A stretch of DNA of 64,000 nt from UWMA-0277 sp965183885 (GTDB lineage: Bacteria > Bacteroidota > Bacteroidia > Flavobacteriales > BACL11): positions 1,178,001 through 1,242,000 of the forward strand of contig OZ238992.1 in NCBI GenBank assembly GCA_965183885.1, given 5' to 3'. Below, piece after piece: positions 50,401 to 58,418 of this stretch. Under the pieces are notes generated by a model, which saw nothing but the letters and a program-made list of their open reading frames with translations, searched no databases and was not told where the DNA came from. Within the stretch, counting starts at the first letter, position 1; each line of letters begins with the position of its first letter. The position numbers were made by a program, and so were the translations under genes.

Positions 50401-50560
50401 CTCCTGGAGGGTGCCCAACTTCTAGCTTGTAAGCGGTTGCAATATATTCTCCGCAATCCCAGAAACTAACAGTCTGTTCAATAGTAGATAGGTATACAAA
50501 TGAGGCTATTAAGAATACGCTCCATCCAATAATATTATTTAATTTTTTAAATTGATTCAT
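47459..50560 (-). CDS. DUF2723 multi-pass membrane protein, probable protein O-mannosyltransferase-like enzyme with TPR-like C-terminus
   Basis: The product is 1033 residues. The N-terminal half holds a dozen membrane helices and the DUF2723 signature: TIEQTVSFWDCGEYIATAYKLEVGHPPGAPLFQL with the conserved Asp-Cys-Gly-Glu. Later QPRERDYAYVGSFYAFA and the soluble NGDNDTFPLWYAQEV motif appear. The C-terminal region has TPR-like helices (LMSKGENAKAIKTLDKCVAEFP). The family is the Bacteroidota relative of GT-C protein O-mannosyltransferases and probably glycosylates exported proteins. The length is usual for the family. Confidence 0.9.
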   Translation of the reverse strand: MNQFKKLNNIIGWSVFLIASFVYLSTIEQTVSFWDCGEYIATAYKLEVGHPPGAPLFQLFGRIFTLFATQGTSEVAVAINILSALSSAFTILFLFWTITAFGRKLFFKDENYETGRIYAVLGSGIVGALAYTFSDSFWFSAVEGEVYAMSSFFTALTFWCIMKWEQEADQPHASRWLVFIAYLIGLSVGVHLLSLLTIPAMGMIYYYKKYDYTKIGAIKAFIASMIILGVVQGVIIPGAVSLISTFELFFVNTVGLPFNAGTIIYFLTIIAAISFGLSYTKKHNKAVWNTAILGVMMLLIGYSSFAILVVRSNANPPIDENNPEDAVGLLSYLKREQYGSWPIVHGQYFNAKLDSKKPFLDGNPVYAKDEKKGKYIIIDKRKNSIPNYSKKGKTIFPRMWSSTQKRHPQGYKIWAGLKNTDKTPTFGQNLSYFFKYQIGWSYIRYFMWNFAGRQNDNMNMDGNALNGNWESGISFIDNARLGTPNTSEVDVPDYLGKNKGKNHYYFLPLLLGLIGMLFHFKQNNQDALVVLLFFLFTGVLIIIYLNVVPFQPRERDYAYVGSFYAFAIWIGLGVLGIYDFLSKKMGSTASAGIATVIALLMAPALMASENWDDHDRSGRFTALEVAKNYLNSCDKNAILFTNGDNDTFPLWYAQEVEGIRTDIKVVNLSLFNTGWYIDQMKRASYDAPPIPSSLEHNDYRTGTRDYIAINERFKDYVDVQDIVKFINSNSPKAKANTSRGLTNYCPTKKLKLKVDKEKVKSFVPLEHHDKIVDEVKWKLTGNGFYKNKLMVLDILANFNWDRPIYFASTVGKDNFMGLEKYFQLEGLTYRFVPYIAKSTDGQTGVVQSEKMYEKLVNEFEWGGFNNPDLYFDETNTRMVMNFRSSYARLAQALMSKGENAKAIKTLDKCVAEFPREVVTFSYFFIPIIDTYFKLGEKEKAKQLLAIMIDDHLTELKYLRAFDRGSGVKRNLEICGQILGNLSRLVQVYQLEDVSATYSEEEGVYWKTINNNKKEIDFTTYIINTYMDELIALQ

Positions 50561-50656
50561 GCTGATTTTATGCTTTTTGTTAGGGTTGCGAATGTATGAA
50601 ATTTATTAATTATTTTAGGTATTCATTTTATAATAACGAAAATGTGAGAAAATATT

Positions 50657-50685
50657 TTGTACTTATTACTTAATTGTTATTTTTG
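50657..50685 (+). promoter_or_regulatory. promoter of tRNA-Gln
   Basis: A TTG at 50657-50659 and TATTTTTG at 50678-50685 are spaced by 18 bases, a full match to the Bacteroidota -33/-7 promoter. Transcription would begin near 50692, a few bases before the tRNA. Confidence 0.65.
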
Positions 50686-50703
50686 CCGACCATTTTATGA
50701 GAA

Positions 50704-50776
50704 TGCCCGATGGTGTAACTGGCAACACGTCTGTTTTTGGTACAGAAGAGTCTAGGTTCGAGCCCTAGTCGGGCAA
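50704..50776 (+). tRNA. tRNA-Gln (anticodon UUG)
   Basis: Acceptor TGCCCGA (50704-50710) pairs with TCGGGCA (50769-50775) and A50776 is the discriminator. The anticodon arm reads TCTGT-TTTTGGT-ACAGA, with TTG at positions 34-36. The T arm contains GGTTCGAGCCC. The 3' CCA is not encoded. An intrinsic terminator follows at once. Confidence 0.95.
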
Positions 50777-50789
50777 CATAATTAATCAA

Positions 50790-50824
50790 AACACTGTAAT
50801 ATAACTTATTACGGTGTTTTTTTT
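50790..50824 (+). terminator. intrinsic terminator after tRNA-Gln
   Basis: AACACTGTAAT (50790-50800) pairs with ATTACGGTGTT (50808-50818) with one G-T pair, and eight T in a row follow. It should end the tRNA message before the rimP promoter. Confidence 0.85.
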
Positions 50825-50833
50825 ACGATAGTA

Positions 50834-50864
50834 TTGCATGGGTTGCAAAATAATTGTATGTTTG
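50834..50864 (+). promoter_or_regulatory. promoter of rimP-nusA-infB
   Basis: A TTG at 50834-50836 and TATGTTTG at 50857-50864 are separated by 20 bases, a full match to the Bacteroidota consensus. The start point would be near 50871, giving a leader of about 55 bases that contains the hairpin at 50890-50909. Confidence 0.65.
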
Positions 50865-50889
50865 CATCCGAAAATAGGAAAGGGAAGAT

Positions 50890-50916
50890 GAAGAGGCAAT
50901 AGCCTCTTCTTTTTTT
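50890..50916 (+). terminator. terminator-like hairpin in the rimP leader (possible attenuator)
   Basis: GAAGAGGC (50890-50897) pairs perfectly with GCCTCTTC (50902-50909) around an AATA loop and is followed by a run of eight T. It lies 10 bases before the rimP ATG (50926) and downstream of the promoter. A four-codon frame (ATG at 50888, Lys, Arg, Gln, TAG) runs through its left arm. In E. coli the homologous operon is autoregulated by NusA at leader terminators. Confidence 0.6.
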
Positions 50917-50925
50917 ACATAGCAT

Positions 50926-51381
50926 ATGATAGCAAAAGAAGAAATAAAAAAAGTAGCAGAGGTAAAAATTAAGGAGCTGGAAGGTTTTTTAGTAGATGTA
51001 AAAGTAAATACTGCCAATGTTATTACTGTATTTTTTGATAGGATGGAAGGGGTTCAAGTAGAACATTGCTTGGAAATTAGCAAGTATGTTGAAGAACATT
51101 TTGATAGAGAGGAAGAAGATTATGAACTAACAGTTTGTTCGGCTGGGCTTGATAATCCATTTGTAGTTGATGAGCAGTATCAAAAATATACAGGAAAAGA
51201 AGTTGGTGTGTTATTAACTAATGGTAAAAGAAAAACAGGAATTATTATTTCTTATGATACTGCTTTGTTGCTAGAAGTAGCAAAAAAGAAAAAAGGAAGT
51301 AGAAAAGAATATATTATTGAGCAGGTAAGCATCCCTAAGGATGAGATAAAAGAAACTAAACTTAAAATAAATTTTAAATAA
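50926..51381 (+). CDS. rimP: ribosome maturation factor RimP
   Basis: The product is 151 residues. It has the two-domain RimP pattern: LEGFLVDVKVNTANVITVFFDRMEGVQVEHCLEISKYVEE, then ELTVCSAGLDNPFVVDEQYQKYTGKEV and a C-terminal SH3-like strand set. RimP helps assemble the 30S subunit. The order rimP-nusA-infB is widely conserved. The next gene starts seven bases after its stop. Confidence 0.93.
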   Translation: MIAKEEIKKVAEVKIKELEGFLVDVKVNTANVITVFFDRMEGVQVEHCLEISKYVEEHFDREEEDYELTVCSAGLDNPFVVDEQYQKYTGKEVGVLLTNGKRKTGIIISYDTALLLEVAKKKKGSRKEYIIEQVSIPKDEIKETKLKINFK

Positions 51382-51387
51382 AAGTAA

Positions 51388-52629
51388 ATGGAAATAGAAA
51401 ATCTAATTGAATCGTTTTCAGAGTTTAAAGAGGTTAAAAATATTGATCGTGAAACTATGATGAACATCTTGGAAGATGTTTTTAAGGCGGTATTAGCAAA
51501 AAAATATGATGATGAAGGTAACTTTGATGTCATTATTAATGTTGATAAAGGGGATTTAGAAATTTGGAGAAATAGAGAGGTTGTTGAAGATGGAGAAGTT
51601 GAAAGCCCTATTGCTCAGATTGCATTGTCAGAAGCTTTAAAGATTGAAGATGATTATGAAGTTGGTGAGGAGGTTTCAGAGCAAGTAAGTTTTGAGTCAG
51701 AGTTTGGAAGAAGGCAAGTACTTTCTATTCGTCAGCATTTAATGGCTCGTATTGCTGATCAGCATAGAGATGAGTTGATGAAAAGGTATGAAGAAAGAAT
51801 AGGTGAAATTATCCATGGAGAAGTATATCAAATATGGAGGAATGAGATTTTATTGCAAGATGATGAAGGAAATGACTTGTCATTGCCTAAATTAGAACAA
51901 ATACCTAAAGACTACTTTAAAAAAGGGGAATCTGTTAGAGCAGTAATAAAGGAAGTGAACCTTAAGAATAACAAAGCAAATATTGTACTTTCTCGTATTG
52001 CTCCTGAGTTTATTGAACGTTTATTTGAGCAAGAAGTTCCAGAAGTATTTGATGGAATTATTACGATAAAGAATGTGGTAAGAGTACCAGGGGAGAGAGC
52101 TAAGGTAGCGGTAGAGTCTTATGATGATAGGATTGATCCTGTTGGGGCTTGTGTTGGAATGAAAGGTTCAAGAATACATGGTATCGTTCGCGAGTTAAAG
52201 AATGAGAATATTGATGTAGTTAATTTTACTGAGAATTCACAATTATTAATAAGTAGAGCTTTAAGCCCTGCAAAAATTACTTCTGTAGTTTTAGATGATG
52301 AAAAAATGAGAGCTAGTGTTTATATGGATGCTGATCAGGTTTCATTAGCAATTGGTAGAGGAGGACATAATATTAATTTAGCTGGAAAGCTATCAGGATA
52401 TGATATTGATGTTTATAGAGATAAGGATAGTTTTGAAGATGATGTTGCTATTGACGAATTTACAGATGAAATTGAAGGATGGGTAATTGATGCTTTAAAA
52501 GCAATTGGTTGTGATACAGCAAAAAGTGTATTGGATATCCCAGCAGTTGATTTAGTTTCAAGAACAGATTTAGAAATAGAAACAATAGAAGATGTACTGA
52601 ACATTTTAAGTTCAGAATTTGAAGATTAA
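51388..52629 (+). CDS. nusA: transcription termination/antitermination protein NusA
   Basis: The product is 413 residues. The N-terminal RNA-polymerase-binding domain (MMNILEDVFKAVLAKKYDDEGNFDVIINVDKG) is followed by an S1 domain (GEIIHGEVYQIWRNEILLQDDEG) and two KH domains (DPVGACVGMKGSRIHGIVRELKNE; SLAIGRGGHNINLAGKLSGYDIDVY). A short C-terminal helical domain ends the chain. It binds polymerase and nascent RNA to control pausing, termination and antitermination. The hairpin ahead of rimP is a plausible site of feedback. Confidence 0.95.
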   Translation: MEIENLIESFSEFKEVKNIDRETMMNILEDVFKAVLAKKYDDEGNFDVIINVDKGDLEIWRNREVVEDGEVESPIAQIALSEALKIEDDYEVGEEVSEQVSFESEFGRRQVLSIRQHLMARIADQHRDELMKRYEERIGEIIHGEVYQIWRNEILLQDDEGNDLSLPKLEQIPKDYFKKGESVRAVIKEVNLKNNKANIVLSRIAPEFIERLFEQEVPEVFDGIITIKNVVRVPGERAKVAVESYDDRIDPVGACVGMKGSRIHGIVRELKNENIDVVNFTENSQLLISRALSPAKITSVVLDDEKMRASVYMDADQVSLAIGRGGHNINLAGKLSGYDIDVYRDKDSFEDDVAIDEFTDEIEGWVIDALKAIGCDTAKSVLDIPAVDLVSRTDLEIETIEDVLNILSSEFED

Positions 52630-52649
52630 TAAAATAATTAAGCCCTAGT

Positions 52650-55280
52650 ATGTCAGATAAAAAAAGCGTAAGGTTAAATAAGTTAGTTAAGGAATTTAAT
52701 GTTAGTATTGACAGGATTTATGCATTTCTTGAAGCTAAAGGAATAGAAGATTTAAAGCCAAATTCAAAAGTGTCTCATGATGTGTATATGGATCTTTTAG
52801 GCGAATTTGATTCTGAAAAAAAGGCTAAAATTTCAGCTGAGTTGCTAGCAAAAGAAAAAGAGTTAGCAAAAGCTGAAGAGATTATTAAGCAAAAAGAAGC
52901 TGAAGAAGCTGCTGAGCAAAAAGCAAAAGAAGCAAAAGAAGCTGCTGAACAAAAAGCAAAAGAAGCAAAAGAAGCTGCTGAACAAAAAGCAAAAGAAGAA
53001 GCTGAACAGAAAGCAAAGGAAAAGGCAAAGCAAAAAACAAAAGAAGAGGTAAAGCCTGAGAAAAAAGGACCTAAAATATTAGGTAAACTTGATTTAGAGC
53101 CAAAGAAAAAGGTTGCTAAAAAAGTAGAGGAAAAGCCAAAAGAAGAAGTGAAGCCTGTTGAGGAACCAAAGAAAGAAGTTGCCAAAGAAGAAGGTATTAT
53201 TAAGGCAAAAGCTACTAAGCTTAGAGGTGTAAAAGTAACAGGGCAAAAAATTGATTTATCTCAGTTTAAAAAACCTGAGGCTGAACCAAAACAAAAAAGA
53301 AAAAGAATTGTTAAAACAAAGGTTGACCCTAAGAAGTTTAAAAAAGGAAGAAAACCAGCTAAAGCTCCAGTAGAAATTTCTCCGGAAGAAGCACAAAAAA
53401 GAGTAAGAGAAACTTTAGCTAAATTACAAGGTGGAGGTAAGAAATCATCTGTAAAGAATAGAAGAGATAAAAGACAAGCACATAGAGATGTTGTAGCTAA
53501 AGAAGATAATCAAAGAGCTGCTTCTGATCAAGTAATTAAAATTGCTGAGTTTGCAACAGCAAGCGAATTAGCTACATTAATGGATGTTGCAGTTACTGAA
53601 ATTGTAACAACTTGTATGGGCTTAGGGATGATGGTAAGTATGAACCAAAGGTTAGATGCTGAGACAATTCAGATGCTAGTTGAAGACTTTGGGTTTAAAG
53701 TAGAATTTGTGGGTGCTGATGTGCAGGAGTCAATAGAAGAAATTGTTGATGCTGAAGACCAGTTAGTAACTCGTGCTCCTATTATTACAATTATGGGACA
53801 TGTTGATCATGGTAAAACATCATTAATGGATTATATTAGAGAAACTAATGTAATTGCTGGAGAATCAGGAGGAATAACACAGCATATTGGTGCTTATGAG
53901 GTTACTTTAGAAAATGGAAAACAAATTTCATTCTTAGATACTCCAGGTCACGAAGCCTTTACAGCAATGAGAGCTAGGGGAGCAAAAGTTACTGATATTG
54001 TAGTGGTAGTGGTAGCAGCCGATGATAGAGTGATGCCGCAAACTAAAGAGGCAATTAGTCACGCACAAGCTGCAGGAGTACCAATTATTTTTGCAATTAA
54101 TAAAATTGATAGGCCAACAGCTGATGTAGAAAAAATTAAAGGTGAGCTTGCAGAAATGAACTTGTTAGTTGAAGACTGGGGAGGTAAATATCAGTCTCAA
54201 GATATATCTGCAAAAGTAGGTACAGGTGTGCCTGAAATCTTAGAGAAAATTATTTTAGAAGCTGAGATGCTTGATTTAAAAGCAAATCCTAATAGAAATG
54301 CTCAAGGTACAGTTATTGAAGCTTCTTTAGATAAAGGGAAAGGGTATTTATCAACTATCTTAGTTCAAAAAGGAACTTTAAAGGTGGGTGATTTTGTACT
54401 TGCTGGATCTTATTCTGGTAAAGTAAAAGCTTTACTTGATGAAAGGGGAGAGGCAAAGCTAGAAGCAGGGCCTTCAACTCCAGTTGTACTTCTTGGTTTA
54501 GATGGAGCTCCAACTGCAGGGGATGAATTCCATGTTATGGATAGTGAACAAGAAGCGAAGAAAATTGCTTCAAGAAGAGCGCAGCTACAAAGAGAACAAA
54601 GTGTAAGAACACAAAAACACTTAACGCTTGATGAAATTGGAAGAAGAATTGCGTTAGGAGATTTCCAAGAGATTAATGTAATTGTAAAAGGTGATGTTGA
54701 TGGTTCTATTGAAGCACTATCAGATACACTTCAGCAATTATCTACAGATGAAATTAAAGTAAATATTATACAAAAAGCAGTAGGACAGATTTCTGAGTCA
54801 GATGTAATGTTAGCTGCTGCTTCGGATGCAATTATTATTGGGTTCCAAGTAAGACCATCGTTAAAAGCAAGAAAATTAGCGGAATCTGAACAAATTGATA
54901 TTAGATTATATTCTGTAATTTATAAAGCAATTGAGGAGTTGAAATTAGCAATGGAAGGAATGCTATCTCCTGATGTAGAAGAAAAAATTGTTTGTAATAT
55001 TGAAATTAGAGAAACATTTAAAATCTCTAAAATTGGTACTATTGCTGGTTGTATGGTACTTGATGGAGCGTTAACAAGAAATACTGGAGTAAGACTTATC
55101 CGTGATGGTGTAGTCGTTTATACAGGTAAACTTTCATCATTAAAACGATTTAAGGATGATGTTAACGAGGTAAGAAAAGGGTTTGAATGTGGTATGTCAA
55201 TCGAAAACTTTAATGACCTTAAGGTAGGAGATATTATTGAAGGTTATGAAGAGGTAGAAGTAAAAAGAGAACTGAAGTAA
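52650..55280 (+). CDS. infB: translation initiation factor IF-2
   Basis: The product is 876 residues. An N-terminal IF2 domain (RLNKLVKEFNVSIDRIYAFLEAKG) is followed by a long charged linker with an 11-residue repeat, and a second IF2_N subdomain (VAVTEIVTTCMGLGMMVSMNQRLD). The GTPase has G1 GHVDHGKTSLMDYI, G3 DTPGHEAF and G4 INKIDRP. Domains II-IV follow (LAGSYSGKVKALLDERG, VIVKGDVDGSIEALSD, and a C-terminal barrel with GFECGMSIENFNDLKVGD). It places initiator tRNA on the ribosome. Confidence 0.96.
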   Translation: MSDKKSVRLNKLVKEFNVSIDRIYAFLEAKGIEDLKPNSKVSHDVYMDLLGEFDSEKKAKISAELLAKEKELAKAEEIIKQKEAEEAAEQKAKEAKEAAEQKAKEAKEAAEQKAKEEAEQKAKEKAKQKTKEEVKPEKKGPKILGKLDLEPKKKVAKKVEEKPKEEVKPVEEPKKEVAKEEGIIKAKATKLRGVKVTGQKIDLSQFKKPEAEPKQKRKRIVKTKVDPKKFKKGRKPAKAPVEISPEEAQKRVRETLAKLQGGGKKSSVKNRRDKRQAHRDVVAKEDNQRAASDQVIKIAEFATASELATLMDVAVTEIVTTCMGLGMMVSMNQRLDAETIQMLVEDFGFKVEFVGADVQESIEEIVDAEDQLVTRAPIITIMGHVDHGKTSLMDYIRETNVIAGESGGITQHIGAYEVTLENGKQISFLDTPGHEAFTAMRARGAKVTDIVVVVVAADDRVMPQTKEAISHAQAAGVPIIFAINKIDRPTADVEKIKGELAEMNLLVEDWGGKYQSQDISAKVGTGVPEILEKIILEAEMLDLKANPNRNAQGTVIEASLDKGKGYLSTILVQKGTLKVGDFVLAGSYSGKVKALLDERGEAKLEAGPSTPVVLLGLDGAPTAGDEFHVMDSEQEAKKIASRRAQLQREQSVRTQKHLTLDEIGRRIALGDFQEINVIVKGDVDGSIEALSDTLQQLSTDEIKVNIIQKAVGQISESDVMLAAASDAIIIGFQVRPSLKARKLAESEQIDIRLYSVIYKAIEELKLAMEGMLSPDVEEKIVCNIEIRETFKISKIGTIAGCMVLDGALTRNTGVRLIRDGVVVYTGKLSSLKRFKDDVNEVRKGFECGMSIENFNDLKVGDIIEGYEEVEVKRELK
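52908..53006 (+). repeat. three tandem 33-bp repeats in the IF-2 linker
   Basis: Copies start at 52908, 52941 and 52974 and encode AAEQKAKEAKE; the last copy is diverged at its end. It lies in the charged, disordered linker, where length changes are usual. Confidence 0.85.
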
Positions 55281-55287
55281 TTTCTTC

Positions 55288-55698
55288 TTAATCTTTAAAC
55301 TGAGAAAAATTAATAATCTCAGGAACAGGATAAGCACCAGGAAAGTTTTTACTTATCTGGTGCTTTATTTTTATAGCTTCTAGTTTTGTTCTGCAATTAC
55401 CAACTCTTACTCTATAATAAGGAGCTTCATATTCTAAATAGGCAGGTATTTCTGGATATAGGTTCATAAAATCAACCTTTAATTGTTTTATGTCCTCTTG
55501 TTTAGCTTTAAAAAGTAATTGTACACGCCACCCCTCAATGCCATTTTTTGCTTTTAAGATATTTTCATATTTTGTTACTAGCTCATCAACCCCTTGCTCA
55601 TTAATGCTAATTATAGTTCCATTATCTGATAAGGTAGTGTCTGTTTGTCCCATTAAAAAGAATGGACATGTAATACATAAAAGTAATATCTTTTTCAT
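55288..55698 (-). CDS. secreted SPOR-domain protein
   Basis: The product is 136 residues with a signal peptide (KKILLLCITCPFFLMGQ). The C-terminal 75 residues form a SPOR domain: GWRVQLLFKAKQEDIKQLKVDFMNLYPEIPAYLEYEAPYYRVRVGNCRTKLEAIKIK. SPOR domains bind peptidoglycan stripped of stem peptides, mostly at division sites. The gene is convergent with infB, eight bases apart, and is divergent from pabB. Confidence 0.87.
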   Translation of the reverse strand: MKKILLLCITCPFFLMGQTDTTLSDNGTIISINEQGVDELVTKYENILKAKNGIEGWRVQLLFKAKQEDIKQLKVDFMNLYPEIPAYLEYEAPYYRVRVGNCRTKLEAIKIKHQISKNFPGAYPVPEIINFSQFKD

Positions 55699-55791
55699 TG
55701 CTCAAAAGTATAAAATTAAATGAGTTGATTTTTATTTATACTATAATTGGGTTTTGAAGCTTTATAAGGATAAAGATACATTTGCTTTTCT

Positions 55792-55799
55792 TACTTTTG
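55792..55799 (+). promoter_or_regulatory. candidate -7 promoter element TACTTTTG for pabB
   Basis: TACTTTTG matches TAnnTTTG and is followed by TAAA and the GTG start at 55804, the same spacing as at 4093-4105. A leaderless message is implied. No clear -33 TTG at the expected distance. Confidence 0.4.
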
Positions 55800-55803
55800 T
55801 AAA

Positions 55804-57111
55804 GTGAGATATTCCTATACATTTACTATTGAAGATTCTAGTGCTTTTATTAAGCAATTACTTGAAAAAAGTAAAGCCTTAGATTATATAAGTATCTTGG
55901 ATTCAAATTCACAGTTTAATACTTCAGAACTACCAGAAGAGTATGTTAATTATGATTTAATTGTTGGAGTTGATGCTCTTGAGGTTTTTGATATAAATGA
56001 TTATGCTTTTAGCAATTTAAAATCTTTTCATAAAAAACATAAGGATTGGATGTTTGGCTATTTATCCTATGATTTAAAAAATGAGTTAGAAGCTCTTAGT
56101 TCAAAAAACTATGATGGTATTAAACCCTCTCAGTTATCTTTCTTTATTCCTAAATATGTATTGTTGTTAAAAGCAGGTATTTTAGAAGTTCATACTTTTG
56201 AAAGTAAGATGATATGTAAACAGTTTCTAGATAGTTTAGAATCTTATTCTGAGGAAGAAATATGTGAAGTTTCTTTACAAGCAAGAGATGATAAGAAAAC
56301 TTATATGCAAAAGATAGCAGCAATAAAAGATCATATACAAAGAGGGGATATTTATGAGATGAATTATTGTCAAGAATTTTTTGCAGAGGAGATTGATTTA
56401 AATCCTCAAGCAGTATTTGAAAAGTTAAATTCAAAAGCAAAAGCTCCTTTTACAGTGTTTTTGAAAATGATAGATTTATATGCTATGTGTGGTAGCCCTG
56501 AACGTTTTATTAAGAAAACAGGAGATAGATTAGTTTCTCAGCCAATAAAAGGAACTAGGAAAAGAGGGGCTGATATTTTTGAAGATAAAAGATTAATTGA
56601 AGAATTAAAAAAGAGTGATAAAGATATTTCAGAGAATATAATGATTACTGATTTAGTGCGAAATGATATGTCTATTACAGCTAGTAAAGGTAGTGTTAAG
56701 GTTCCTGAATTATGTAGTGTATATACTTTTGAAAAAGTACATCAGATGATTACAACAATCACAGCTAATATAAGTGAGGAGGTTCATTTTACTGAGATCC
56801 TAAGTTCAGTCTTCCCAATGGGATCAATGACAGGGGCTCCTAAATTACGAGCTATGGAATTAATTGAACAATTTGAAGACTTTAAAAGGGGATTGTTTTC
56901 AGGAGCAATAGGTTATATTACTCCAAAAGGAGATTTTGATTTTAATGTTGTTATCAGAACAATTTTGTATAATGCACAGGAAAAATATCTTTCAATTGGC
57001 GTGGGAGGAGCAATTACTATTAAATCAGATGTTGAGGAAGAATTTGATGAGTGTTTAGTAAAAGCAAAACCAATCTTTGAAGTGCTAAATTTTCAATTAA
57101 ATGAAAACTAG
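55804..57111 (+). CDS. pabB: aminodeoxychorismate synthase component I / anthranilate synthase component I-like
   Basis: The product is 435 residues of the chorismate-binding family. Landmarks: YMQKIAAIKDHIQRGDIYEMNYCQEF, CGSPERFIKKTGDRLVSQPIKGTRKRG, ENIMITDLVRNDMSI, SVFPMGSMTGAPKLRAMELIE and GLFSGAIGYITPKGDFDFNVVIRT. The PIKGT-R motif rather than PIAGT is in line with PabB. It makes 4-amino-4-deoxychorismate for folate. The start is a GTG directly after the candidate promoter element; there is no ATG in frame nearby. It overlaps tilS by 11 bases. Confidence 0.88.
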   Translation: MRYSYTFTIEDSSAFIKQLLEKSKALDYISILDSNSQFNTSELPEEYVNYDLIVGVDALEVFDINDYAFSNLKSFHKKHKDWMFGYLSYDLKNELEALSSKNYDGIKPSQLSFFIPKYVLLLKAGILEVHTFESKMICKQFLDSLESYSEEEICEVSLQARDDKKTYMQKIAAIKDHIQRGDIYEMNYCQEFFAEEIDLNPQAVFEKLNSKAKAPFTVFLKMIDLYAMCGSPERFIKKTGDRLVSQPIKGTRKRGADIFEDKRLIEELKKSDKDISENIMITDLVRNDMSITASKGSVKVPELCSVYTFEKVHQMITTITANISEEVHFTEILSSVFPMGSMTGAPKLRAMELIEQFEDFKRGLFSGAIGYITPKGDFDFNVVIRTILYNAQEKYLSIGVGGAITIKSDVEEEFDECLVKAKPIFEVLNFQLNEN

Positions 57112-58411
57112 AGTCCAAAATTTTATAAATCAAAAGCATCTTTTTTTAAAAGATGATAAAATTATCTTAGGGATAAGTGGGGGGGGTGATAGTGTTTGTT
57201 TAATGCATCTGCTATTGTCTTTAGATTATAATATTGAGTTGGCTCATTGTAATTTTAATTTAAGAGGAGAGGAGTCAGATGCTGATGAATTGTTTGTAAG
57301 GCAATTAGCAGAAAAATTTAAGCTTAAACTACATGTTAAAAGTTTTGATGTGAATCAGTATATATTAGGGAAGAAGGTTTCTACTCAGATGGCTGCTCGT
57401 GATTTACGATATAATTGGTTTCAATATTTATTGGAGCAAGAAAACGCAGCATATATTGCTATTGCTCATCATGCTAATGATGATGTAGAAACATTCTTCA
57501 TAAATTTAATAAGAGGTACTGGTATTGAAGGTTTATTAGGGATTAAAGAAAGAAATAAGAAAGTAGTAAGGCCTTTAATGATGGTTTCCCGTAAGGAAAT
57601 TGAAGATTATTTAAAAAAGAATAATTTAGAGTATAGAGAAGATAGTAGTAATCAGTCTGTAAAATACTTACGAAATAAGATTCGTCATAAATTAATGCCT
57701 TTGCTTGAGGAAATGAATCCTAAAATAGGAAATACAGTTTCTGAAGAGATGAAGATATTAGAAGGGGTCTCAGAAGTATATTATGCTCAAGTAAATAAAA
57801 TGCGGAAAGACTTATTACTTGAAGTTGATGGAGTGTTTAAGATTGAGCTAAAGAAATTAAAAAACTTAAAACCATTAAATAATTATTTGTATGAATTATT
57901 AAAGCCATTTGGTTTTACAGAGGTACAGGCTATTATTAGGTCTTTAGATGGGCAAAGTGGAAAACAGTTCTTTTCAAAAACACATCAGTTGATTTTAGAT
58001 AGGGATTTTGTAATAATAAGTAAGTTAAATATAAAAAATGAAGATGCAATAATTATTGATATTGAAACAAATGCTTTAGGTTCACCTTTTTCTTTAAAAT
58101 TTTTAAAGACTAAGGAGAAAGAATTAATTAAAGATTTATCTTTTGCTCAGTTAGATATGGATAAGTTACAGTTTCCGTTAATTCTAAGAAAATGGAAAAA
58201 AGGGGATAGGTTTAAGCCTTTAGGAATGTCCTCTTTTAAAAAGCTGAGTGATTTCTTTATTGATAATAAGTTCTCTATTCTTGATAAGCAAGAGCAGTGG
58301 CTACTTTGTTCTGGGGCAGATATTGTTTGGGTTGTAGGCTGTAGGATTGATGAAAGGTATAAGTTACAACCCAATACAAAAAATGTGTACCTTGCACAAC
58401 TTTTAAAATAA
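57101..58411 (+). CDS. tilS: tRNA(Ile)-lysidine synthetase
   Basis: The product is 436 residues. The N-type PP-loop reads ILGISGGGDSVCLMHLLL; IAIAHHANDDVETFFINLIRGTGIEGLLG and RPLMMVSRKEIEDYLKKNNLEYREDSSN follow, with the RNKIRHKLMPLLEEMNP motif. The C-terminal domain ends with WKKGDRFKPLGMSSFKKLSDFFIDNK. It changes C34 of tRNA-Ile to lysidine so that AUA is read as Ile, and is essential. It overlaps pabB, so both are co-translated. Confidence 0.95.
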   Translation: MKTRVQNFINQKHLFLKDDKIILGISGGGDSVCLMHLLLSLDYNIELAHCNFNLRGEESDADELFVRQLAEKFKLKLHVKSFDVNQYILGKKVSTQMAARDLRYNWFQYLLEQENAAYIAIAHHANDDVETFFINLIRGTGIEGLLGIKERNKKVVRPLMMVSRKEIEDYLKKNNLEYREDSSNQSVKYLRNKIRHKLMPLLEEMNPKIGNTVSEEMKILEGVSEVYYAQVNKMRKDLLLEVDGVFKIELKKLKNLKPLNNYLYELLKPFGFTEVQAIIRSLDGQSGKQFFSKTHQLILDRDFVIISKLNIKNEDAIIIDIETNALGSPFSLKFLKTKEKELIKDLSFAQLDMDKLQFPLILRKWKKGDRFKPLGMSSFKKLSDFFIDNKFSILDKQEQWLLCSGADIVWVVGCRIDERYKLQPNTKNVYLAQLLK

Positions 58412-58418
58412 TAAGTAA

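Larger units (their letters stand above)
50561..50925. other. intergenic interval with tRNA-Gln and the rimP leader
   Basis: Between the divergent DUF2723 and rimP genes. It contains a tRNA promoter, tRNA-Gln, a terminator, the rimP promoter and a leader hairpin, each listed separately. Nothing else is evident. Confidence 0.8.
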
